Below are positions 53,264 through 60,567 of a DNA stretch of 64,000 bases, piece after piece. This DNA is from Bacteroidota bacterium (lineage in GTDB: Bacteria > Bacteroidota > Bacteroidia > Bacteroidales > Prolixibacteraceae): NCBI GenBank assembly GCA_023412195.1, contig JAEYNZ010000139.1, positions 30,529 through 94,528 on the forward strand, given 5' to 3'. Position 1 is the stretch's first letter. The number at the start of each line of letters is the position of its first letter. The position numbers were made by a program, and so were the translations under genes. The notes under the pieces are model-generated. The model was not told where the DNA came from. It saw nothing but the letters and a program-made list of their open reading frames with translations, and did no database searches.

Positions 53264-55219
53264 ATGAATTTAACTAAATTATCATCAGTTGTTTTTTTAC
53301 TTTCATTGCCTGGATGGATTACAAGTTGCCAGTCGGAAAAGGATGTAACCGTGGTTAGCATCAACCTGGATCAAACAAACACACCAATCGAAAAATACAT
53401 CTATGGCCAGTTTATCGAACACCTCGGTAAATGTATCTATGGTGGTATCTGGGCAGAAATGCTTGAAGACCGTAAATTTTATTATCCGGTAACCTATGAA
53501 TTCAATCCATGGGCCACAGATGAAGATAAGTTCTGGGGCTCCGGTGAATTTACGTATTTAAATGGTTCACCATGGGAAGTGATAGGTACACAAAATACGG
53601 TTGAAATGGATGCCCGAAATGCTTTCTGCGGTGAACATTCAGTCAGGATAAATGCTTTTGGCAACGGATCTCCGGCAGGTATTAAGCAGGCACGGCTGAC
53701 TGTGGAAGCAGGCAGGAAATATACAGGCTATGCAGTTTTAAACGGCAGCTCAAATGTACTGCCTGTTACAATCCAGATAAAAGCATCAGATGGGAAAATA
53801 ATCTCACATCAAATTGACAGGATCAGTGATAAATATGATCATTTTCCCTTTGAATTCACACCTGATTTCTCAAGTGATGAGGTTGCACTTGAAATATTCA
53901 GTACCGGCAACGGTGTGTTTCACCTGGGAACAATTTCACTGATGCCTGCCGATAACATTAAAGGATGGCGTACAGATGTAGTTGGGCTGATGAAAGAACT
54001 TGATTCTCCGGTTTACCGCTGGCCCGGAGGCAATTTTGTAAGCGGGTATAACTGGATGGATGGAATTGGTGAACGGGATAAGCGGCCGCCCAGAAAGAAT
54101 CCGGCATGGAAAGGTGTGGAATCTAACGATGTTGGAATACATGAATATATGGAACTTATGGAGCTGCTTGATGCCGAACCCTTTATTGCCGTTAATACCG
54201 GATTGGGAACAGTTGAAGAAGTAGCCAGGGAAATTGAATATTGTAACAGTCCGGCAGATACCCGGATGGGACAACTCAGGGCAGCCAACGGCCATCCCGA
54301 ACCCTATAAGGTGAAATGGTGGGCTGTGGGCAATGAAATGTATGGCGACTGGCAGCTGGGCCATATGCCACTTGAGGAATATGTTAAAAAGCATAACCAG
54401 ATGGCAGAAGCCATCTGGAAGGTTGACCCGGATGCTCAGCTGATTGGTGTCGGTTCTGTTGGTGACTGGAGTAAAACCATGCTGAGCGAAAGTGCCGGTC
54501 ATATGAACCTTCTGAGTGAACATATCTACTGCAGGGAACTTGATGATGTCAACAGTCATATCGGTCAGCTGGCCAATGAGATCAAACGTGTGGCTGATGC
54601 ACACAGGGCTTACAGGGATTCAATTCCCGGACTGGCTGAAAAGGATATCCGGATTGCCATGGATGAATGGAACTACTGGTACGGTCCGTATATCTATGGC
54701 GAACTGGGCGTTAGGTATCATTTGAAAGATGCCCTCGGAGTCGCCAGGGGACTGCATGAATATTACCGGAACAGCGATATTTACTTTATGGCCAATTATG
54801 CACAAACAGTAAATGTGATTGGTTGCATAAAGACTACTCCCACTTCAGCCGCATTTGATGCCACCGGGTTGCCTTTGAAGCTTTACAGGCATCATTTTGG
54901 AACCTTACCGGTTGATATAGAGAATCGGAATCCTGCACTTGATGTGGCGGTGGCTACAACACCTGAAAAGGATAAAATCACTGTTGCAATTGTAAATTCC
55001 ACAGGTAATCCTGAATCTGTTAAATTTGATTTTGAAAATGTAAAGGTTTCCCGGAATGGTAAAAAGTGGATGATAAATCACACTGATCCCGAAATTTATA
55101 ATGAACCTGGGAAGGACCTGATGCTTGAAATTGAGGAATCTGACATTCAGTACCAGAATAAACCATTTTCAGTACCAGCTTATTCAATTTCTTTGTATTC
55201 ATTTCCTGTAGAGGGTTAA
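53264..55219 (+). CDS. Alpha-L-arabinofuranosidase-like glycosidase, GH51
   Basis: The protein has 651 residues from the ATG at 53264, with lipobox ITSC (Cys22). The N-terminal beta region carries a carbohydrate-binding-like part (about 85-225), and the TIM barrel holds the acid/base Glu358 (WWAVGNEMYG) and nucleophile Glu468 (RIAMDEWNYWYG). RWPGGNFVSGYNWMDGIG is a GH51 hallmark. The C-terminal beta-sandwich (from about 550) ends the protein. It removes arabinose side chains from xylan or arabinan, as an inference from family knowledge. It is followed after 29 bases by the GH5-like gene. Confidence 0.93.
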   Translation: MNLTKLSSVVFLLSLPGWITSCQSEKDVTVVSINLDQTNTPIEKYIYGQFIEHLGKCIYGGIWAEMLEDRKFYYPVTYEFNPWATDEDKFWGSGEFTYLNGSPWEVIGTQNTVEMDARNAFCGEHSVRINAFGNGSPAGIKQARLTVEAGRKYTGYAVLNGSSNVLPVTIQIKASDGKIISHQIDRISDKYDHFPFEFTPDFSSDEVALEIFSTGNGVFHLGTISLMPADNIKGWRTDVVGLMKELDSPVYRWPGGNFVSGYNWMDGIGERDKRPPRKNPAWKGVESNDVGIHEYMELMELLDAEPFIAVNTGLGTVEEVAREIEYCNSPADTRMGQLRAANGHPEPYKVKWWAVGNEMYGDWQLGHMPLEEYVKKHNQMAEAIWKVDPDAQLIGVGSVGDWSKTMLSESAGHMNLLSEHIYCRELDDVNSHIGQLANEIKRVADAHRAYRDSIPGLAEKDIRIAMDEWNYWYGPYIYGELGVRYHLKDALGVARGLHEYYRNSDIYFMANYAQTVNVIGCIKTTPTSAAFDATGLPLKLYRHHFGTLPVDIENRNPALDVAVATTPEKDKITVAIVNSTGNPESVKFDFENVKVSRNGKKWMINHTDPEIYNEPGKDLMLEIEESDIQYQNKPFSVPAYSISLYSFPVEG

Positions 55220-55248
55220 TCCAGGAGATATAAATAATTATTTCCAGT

Positions 55249-56538
55249 ATGTTAAGAAGAGTTTTTCTGGCAAATATTGCTGCAATAACCTCAGTAAATA
55301 TTCTCAAAGGGAATACGGATCTTTTGTATAATCCAATGAATAAAAATTATAATGCCATGAATACAGAACCTGCTGTTGTTCATCCACGTGCCATTACAAT
55401 GTGGGATTTTTCCTGGATAGAACGCCGCTGGCCCGGAGCAGGCTACGAAGACTGGGATACTGCTCTGGGTGAATTAAAGGAAAGGGGCTATAATGCTGTA
55501 CGTATAGATGCTTTTCCACATTTGCTTGCTGAAAATCCTGAGAAGGAATGGACTTTAAATGAGGTATGGGGTATTCAGAACTGGGGAAGCCCTGATGTGA
55601 ATAAGGTGCGGATTCAGCCCAACCTGAATAATTTTATAGCAGCTTGTAAAAAATTTGACATCAAGGCAGGCCTCTCTTCCTGGTTCCGCGATGATTTAGA
55701 CCATACTCGCATGAAGATCAATTCTCCTGAAAAACATGCGGAAATATGGCTTAAAACCCTGAATTCAATAAAACAAGCGGGCCTGATCGACAATATAATG
55801 TATGTTGATTTTTGTAATGAATGGCCAGGTGATATCTGGGCACCGTTCTTTAAAAACGATCCGCCCCACCTGACATGGGGACACTGGCATACGGAAAAGT
55901 CAATGCAGTGGATGAAAACTTCAACCGAAATACTTCGAAGGGAATACCCTGAATTGCTGATAAATTATTCGTTTGATAATTTTGATGTGGAAAAGTATTC
56001 TGAAAAGGATCTTTCATTCTTCGATTTTGCTGAACATCATATCTGGATGGTTAAGGGGAACAACACTGAGTTTTATCGTGAGATAAGAGAACGCAGCAAG
56101 GCAGCCGGACGGCCGGTTGATATTGACGGACTTTTTTCCACACAGGTATACAAAAATCTTGTGGCAGAAGCTGAAAAACTATATTATGAAAAACCTGCAT
56201 ACTGGAAGAAAATGATGGTCGACTATATTCAGAACACGGCCATTCATGCCGGCAAAGCAGGTTTGCCTTTGGTGACCACTGAGTGCTGGGGTATTGTTGA
56301 CTATAAAGACTGGCCTCTGCTGTCGTGGGACTGGGTAAAGGAACTATGTGACCTGGGTACACTCACTGCTGCCTCAACCGGGCAATGGATAGCCATTGCA
56401 ACCAGCAATTTCTGCGGCCCCCAGTTCGTTGGAATGTGGAGGGATATTGAATGGCACCAACGATTGACCGGGGCCATTAAGTCAGCGCCTGTTAAAGAAA
56501 GCCTGCTGACAGATAAAGTTAGAAAAGCCCTGGCATAA
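55249..56538 (+). CDS. Cellulase-like glycoside hydrolase (GH5-like)
   Basis: This 429-residue TIM-barrel protein has acid/base candidate Glu191 (VDFCNEWPGD) and nucleophile candidate Glu345 (LVTTECWG). The N-terminus (MLRRVFLANIAAITSVNIL) is a hydrophobic signal-like segment. FSWIERRWPGAGYEDWDTAL and RGYNAVRIDAFPHLL fit the clan GH-A fold. I see no obvious carbohydrate-binding module. The substrate is not clear; the cluster suggests a beta-glucan or hemicellulose. It lies 29 bases after GH51 and is probably co-transcribed. Confidence 0.85.
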   Translation: MLRRVFLANIAAITSVNILKGNTDLLYNPMNKNYNAMNTEPAVVHPRAITMWDFSWIERRWPGAGYEDWDTALGELKERGYNAVRIDAFPHLLAENPEKEWTLNEVWGIQNWGSPDVNKVRIQPNLNNFIAACKKFDIKAGLSSWFRDDLDHTRMKINSPEKHAEIWLKTLNSIKQAGLIDNIMYVDFCNEWPGDIWAPFFKNDPPHLTWGHWHTEKSMQWMKTSTEILRREYPELLINYSFDNFDVEKYSEKDLSFFDFAEHHIWMVKGNNTEFYREIRERSKAAGRPVDIDGLFSTQVYKNLVAEAEKLYYEKPAYWKKMMVDYIQNTAIHAGKAGLPLVTTECWGIVDYKDWPLLSWDWVKELCDLGTLTAASTGQWIAIATSNFCGPQFVGMWRDIEWHQRLTGAIKSAPVKESLLTDKVRKALA

Positions 56539-56715
56539 ACCTTTTAATGCAGTGGGGAGTTCCCATTCAGTTTTATTATTTTTATATTAAATTGGGATTC
56601 TGTATCTTAAATATTCCATTGCCAAATCTTTTGTAATTTACTTTGTTCTTTCAATTACATTTATAACGGAAACTGTAAACAATAAATCCTTCAGTTTAAA
56701 TTAAATATCCATCCT

Positions 56716-58011
56716 ATGAAAAAGCTCGATACATCCCTGATGCACCCCCGCGACCAGATTACAATGATCATCAGTAAGATTTACAGCAGCGGTCTTACAA
56801 CCACTTCAGGAGGCAATGTTTCTGTGATGGATGAAAGCGGCGATATCTGGGTCACTCCTTCGGCTGTCGATAAAGGTTCCCTGCGGGCAAGCGATATTGT
56901 TGTGGTGCGCAAGGATGGCACCATTGAGGGCCGCCATAAGCCTTCCTCAGAATATCCGTTTCACAAAGCCATTTATAACAGGCGGCCCGACATTAAAGCC
57001 ATTGTACACGCCCACCCCCCTGCTCTTGTTTCATTCAGCATTGTCAGGCAAATACCAAATACAAACATCATCCCTCAGGCTAAATATGTTTGCGGCGATA
57101 TCGGCTATGCGCCTTATGAACTGCCGGGAAGTGAAGACCTGGGTGCAGTGATTGCCGGTGAATTTGAGAAAGGGTACAAGGCCCTTATCATGGAAAACCA
57201 TGGAACGGTGGTGGGCGGCACCGACCTGCTGGATGCATACCAGCGGTTCGAAACCCTTGAATTCTGCTGCCGGACCATCATCTACGGGAACATGATTGGC
57301 ACTCCCAATTACCTGACCGACCACCAGATCGATGCTTTTGAAGACCAGATACCCCGGCTGCTGCCTGAACTTGACCACGTGGAACACCCTTCCGGTGAAC
57401 GGGCTGTCCGTGAAGAAATAACCCGTATAGTACACCGGGCCTGCACCCAGGGACTGATGATCAGTTCCTATGGCACCGTATCAGTGCGCTGGCAGGGTAA
57501 CGATTTTCTGATCACACCTACCAATGTTGCCAGGTGGAATATTACCCTGGAGGATATTGTCCAGATTAAAGATGGCAAACGTGAACGCGGCAAACTTCCC
57601 AGCCGCGTTACATGGCTTCACCAGGAGATTTACCGCCGTAATCCCGGTATCAATTCCATCATCCTCACACAGACTCCCTACCTGATGGCATACAGTGTAA
57701 CCCACGAGAAGCTGGATGTCCGCACCATCCCCGAAAGCTGGATATTCCTGCAGGATGTGCCTAACCTGCCTTTCGGATCCCATTTCGCAGGAGAGGAAAC
57801 GATTCTGAACGTGCTCTCGGAGAATACACCTGCAGTTATCATCAATAACGACTCTGTACTGGTGACGGGAAATAAGTTACTTAATACTTTCGACCGGCTG
57901 GAAGTGGCTGAATTCAGTGCAAAATCTCTTACCCTTGGAGCCTCCCTGGGAACCCTGATTCCAATTAATGACACGCAGGTGGAGGCACTCAGGAAGAAGT
58001 TTCTGAGTTGA
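56716..58011 (+). CDS. Tandem class II aldolase/adducin protein with a degenerate second half
   Basis: The 431-residue protein has two class II aldolase-like units. The first (about 8-200) has the zinc histidines His98, His100 (IVHAHPP) and His162 (MENHGTV) and a catalytic-type Glu79 (SSEYPFH). The second (about 230-425) lacks them: the same positions read ILTQTP and INNDS, and the SSEYPFH place reads RVTWLHQ. It is encoded after a glycosidase pair, so it may handle the released sugar phosphates or alduloses. No kinase or transporter is near. Confidence 0.85.
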   Translation: MKKLDTSLMHPRDQITMIISKIYSSGLTTTSGGNVSVMDESGDIWVTPSAVDKGSLRASDIVVVRKDGTIEGRHKPSSEYPFHKAIYNRRPDIKAIVHAHPPALVSFSIVRQIPNTNIIPQAKYVCGDIGYAPYELPGSEDLGAVIAGEFEKGYKALIMENHGTVVGGTDLLDAYQRFETLEFCCRTIIYGNMIGTPNYLTDHQIDAFEDQIPRLLPELDHVEHPSGERAVREEITRIVHRACTQGLMISSYGTVSVRWQGNDFLITPTNVARWNITLEDIVQIKDGKRERGKLPSRVTWLHQEIYRRNPGINSIILTQTPYLMAYSVTHEKLDVRTIPESWIFLQDVPNLPFGSHFAGEETILNVLSENTPAVIINNDSVLVTGNKLLNTFDRLEVAEFSAKSLTLGASLGTLIPINDTQVEALRKKFLS

Positions 58012-58019
58012 GTAAACGT

Positions 58020-58038
58020 CTTTAAGGTTCTTAAGATC
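58020..58038 (+). repeat. Degenerate CTTAAGGTC-like tandem repeat
   Basis: CTTTAAGGTT is followed by CTTAAGATC and TTGTAGG, a decayed version of the CTTAAGGTC unit at 19877. It sits in the short gap after the aldolase gene. Confidence 0.4.
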
Positions 58039-58088
58039 TTGTAGGTTTTTATATTAAACAAACAAGAAACAACAAACAAAACCCCTTT

Positions 58089-59186
58089 TTACCTGTAAAG
58101 CCTCATTTTGGTTACTTCCTTTTGAAAGAGTGTTTCTTTGTCTTTGTAAAAGTTCAAGAAATTCTCAGAGTCGGGACTTCCTTTATAGGGTGCAAAGGCT
58201 CCATGCCCGGCTGGCTGCCATGGATTGCGCCACACAAGCAGGTATGCCAGGTCATACGGCTTTACAGTTTCCAGCACCTGTGTCCACCATTGATGGTTTT
58301 CTGCAATGGGGCCACCGGTTTCAGATACGGCTGCAATTTTTCCCCGTTCATCTGCAAGCCTTGATACAGTGGCTGCACAGTTCTTCAGAGTGGGAAGGAA
58401 GTCAGCTCCCCGGTCATACAAATCAAAGCCTAGCAGGTCAATCATGTCATCGCCGGGATACCGTTCCAGGTATTCTTCTTCTGTTTTGAACCGGTCGGTT
58501 GAATAGGCATACAGAACATGGTGTATGTTTTTTTTGTTCTGAAAATAATCCACTGTATACCGCCACAGTGTTTTATAATCTTCAACCGACGAAAGATCCT
58601 TACCCCACCAGAACCAGCTGCCTGTGTGCTCATGGTAAGGCCTGAAAATTACAGGGATATATGTACCCTTGTCTGTCTTCAGGCCGAGCAGGAACTCCGC
58701 CATTTTGTCGAGGTATGTTTTGTAGAACTCATGCTTTTCACCACCTGGTATGATGGATTTCACAACTTCCTTCGAAGAGGTGTCCCATGATGTTCCTCCT
58801 GTAAGCGGATTGCGCAGATGCCAGCTGATGGTGTTCACCCCTCCCCTTTCATAAACTGTTTTCATCCATCCAGTGATCCTGTCGAAATGGACCGAATCCA
58901 GGCTATATGCATCTCCCAGCTCCAGGTGCCCCAGTTCCCATCCGTAAACTGCAGGATAATCGCCCGCCACATCCTTCACATCCGAACGGCCTTCTTCGTA
59001 GACCCATCCGATTCCATAGGCAAGGTCATCCTGATGCCCGAACATCATGCCTTCTTTCTGCAGATTAAGCAGGTTTCTGTAAAGGTTTACAGTTTCGGGA
59101 GTAGCCTTTGGATCAGAAGGCTGTGGTTTTTGTGCCCAGGTAGAAATTCCAAGGATGAGAAACGAAAATAAAACAAGGTTCTTCAT
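58089..59186 (-). CDS. Beta-mannanase, GH26
   Basis: The 365-residue secreted protein has a signal peptide (MKNLVLFSFLILGISTWAQ). The TIM barrel carries the GH26 acid/base Glu186 (FRPYHEHTGSWFWWG) and nucleophile Glu289 (AAVSETGGP). MMFGHQDDLAYGIGW near the start is typical of the Bacteroidota GH26 group. It cleaves beta-1,4-mannan or glucomannan. The gene runs against its neighbours. A -7 box TATATTTG lies upstream. Confidence 0.94.
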   Translation of the reverse strand: MKNLVLFSFLILGISTWAQKPQPSDPKATPETVNLYRNLLNLQKEGMMFGHQDDLAYGIGWVYEEGRSDVKDVAGDYPAVYGWELGHLELGDAYSLDSVHFDRITGWMKTVYERGGVNTISWHLRNPLTGGTSWDTSSKEVVKSIIPGGEKHEFYKTYLDKMAEFLLGLKTDKGTYIPVIFRPYHEHTGSWFWWGKDLSSVEDYKTLWRYTVDYFQNKKNIHHVLYAYSTDRFKTEEEYLERYPGDDMIDLLGFDLYDRGADFLPTLKNCAATVSRLADERGKIAAVSETGGPIAENHQWWTQVLETVKPYDLAYLLVWRNPWQPAGHGAFAPYKGSPDSENFLNFYKDKETLFQKEVTKMRLYR

Positions 59187-59226
59187 GGTGGATAAATTTT
59201 TTATGCCTGAATAACTTTAGCTTGTA

Positions 59227-59234
59227 CAAATATA
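59227..59234 (-). promoter_or_regulatory. Candidate -7 box (TATATTTG) for GH26
   Basis: The minus strand reads TATATTTG, 41 bases before the ATG. The -33 element is not evident. Confidence 0.4.
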
Positions 59235-59333
59235 ACAATCTGATTTTATTACTAAGGCATCTGATCTGAGGGAGGTTTTTAAGCAAGATATACCTCTTGA
59301 ATAATGAAACCACAACGGTTATTCTCATCCTAT

Positions 59334-59359
59334 TCACCAAAAGTCATGACTTATGGTGA
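59334..59359. promoter_or_regulatory. 26-bp near-perfect palindrome before the AAA_14 gene
   Basis: TCACCA...TGGTGA flanks the perfect core AGTCATGACT, and only one pair in the 26-bp palindrome mismatches. It looks like an operator or an RNA hairpin. It lies 36 bases before the TTG start. Confidence 0.5.
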
Positions 59360-59371
59360 TTATATTCACAT

Positions 59372-59385
59372 AAAGTTATAACTTT
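59372..59385. promoter_or_regulatory. 14-bp perfect palindrome AAAGTTATAACTTT
   Basis: A second perfect palindrome follows the first, 13 bases later, and ends nine bases before the start codon. Both palindromes are near the AAA_14/DUF4143 gene only. Confidence 0.45.
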
Positions 59386-59394
59386 GAGGGAAAA

Positions 59395-60513
59395 TTGTAT
59401 TCCAGAACGTTGGATAGTATCATAAAAAACAGGATCAATACAGGGAAACCTATTTTCGTTATTGGTCCCCGGCAGGTAGGAAAAACCACCCTGATTCAAA
59501 AGCTTCTTAAATCAGATGATTATTTGCTTCTTGATGGAGACGATCCTGCAATACGTACTTTATTAAATGAACCCAATACTGAACAGATCCGATCCTTGCT
59601 GGCTAAATATAAATATGTCTTTATTGATGAAGCCCAAAGAATTGATGGAATAGGATTAACGATGAAAATTATCACTGACAGGTTCAAGAATGTACAGTTG
59701 TTTGCAAGTGGCTCCTCTTCATTCGATTTGTCAAACAAAGTAAATGAACCTCTGACCGGCCGTAAATGGGAATATCATTTACTACCCATTTCCTGGGAGG
59801 AATATGAAAACCATCATGGCTTTTTGTTTGCTGAGCAAAATCTGGAAAACAGGCTGATTTATGGGTTTTATCCTGATGTGTTAAATAATGCGGGTGATGA
59901 GGTTAGTATTTTACAAAATCTTGTAAATAGTTACCTGTACAGGGATATTCTGGCCTATGCAGATATCCGGAGGCCTGAAGTTCTTGATAAGCTGGTTCAG
60001 GCTCTTGCCCTTCAGCTTGGCAATGAAGTAAATTTTTCTGAATTGGCACAGCTTGTAAACGTTGACAAAAACACAGTCAGTAAATACATTGAGATATTGG
60101 AAAAAGGTTTCATTATTTTTAAACTGGGCAGCTTTAGCCGGAATGTAAAAAATGAAATAAAAACCAACAAGAAAATATACTTCTACGATAATGGTATCAG
60201 AAATATGGTAATTGGAAACTTCAACTCACTTGATTTAAGGACAGATAAAGGTGCGCTTTGGGAAAATTTCCTGATTTCTGAAAGAAGGAAACAAAATGAA
60301 TATAAGCAAAGCCTTGCCCGAACCTATTTCTGGAGAACAAAACAACAACAGGAAGTAGATTTCGTGGAAGATAATGGTGGAAAAATATATGGATTTGAAT
60401 TTAAATGGCATAAAAAGAAAAATGAAAAATTGCCAAAAACGTTTATTGAATCCTATGATGCAGAGGAAAAAGTAATAGATAAAGAAAATTTCAGAGAGTT
60501 TGTAATTATTTAA
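59395..60513 (+). CDS. AAA_14 / DUF4143 ATPase
   Basis: The 372-residue protein has an AAA_14 ATPase domain with Walker A GPRQVGKTT (about 24-32), Walker B VFIDEAQR (Asp78, Glu79) and sensor FASGSSSFDL. It is followed by a winged-helix region (VNFSELAQLVNVDKNTVSKYIEILEKG) and a C-terminal DUF4143 domain with QQEVDFVEDNG...GFEFKW, an arrangement like a PD-(D/E)XK nuclease core. The start is a TTG preceded by GAGGG. In-frame codons to the stop at 59371 offer no ATG. These proteins are often present in many copies in Bacteroidota; their function is not established. Confidence 0.88.
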   Translation: MYSRTLDSIIKNRINTGKPIFVIGPRQVGKTTLIQKLLKSDDYLLLDGDDPAIRTLLNEPNTEQIRSLLAKYKYVFIDEAQRIDGIGLTMKIITDRFKNVQLFASGSSSFDLSNKVNEPLTGRKWEYHLLPISWEEYENHHGFLFAEQNLENRLIYGFYPDVLNNAGDEVSILQNLVNSYLYRDILAYADIRRPEVLDKLVQALALQLGNEVNFSELAQLVNVDKNTVSKYIEILEKGFIIFKLGSFSRNVKNEIKTNKKIYFYDNGIRNMVIGNFNSLDLRTDKGALWENFLISERRKQNEYKQSLARTYFWRTKQQQEVDFVEDNGGKIYGFEFKWHKKKNEKLPKTFIESYDAEEKVIDKENFREFVII

Positions 60514-60567
60514 TTACCTCCTGCCCAGCCAGGTATATTGAATATGCTGGAGATTGATTATAACCCT

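Noticed and set aside
55380..55395. CACGTG core in the GH5-like gene
   Set aside because: Only the six-base core matches, and the flanks do not fit parS.
57371..57386. CACGTG-containing site as another parS
   Set aside because: TTGACCACGTGGAACA has three mismatches clustered in the left arm and lies in a coding gene far from the other sites.
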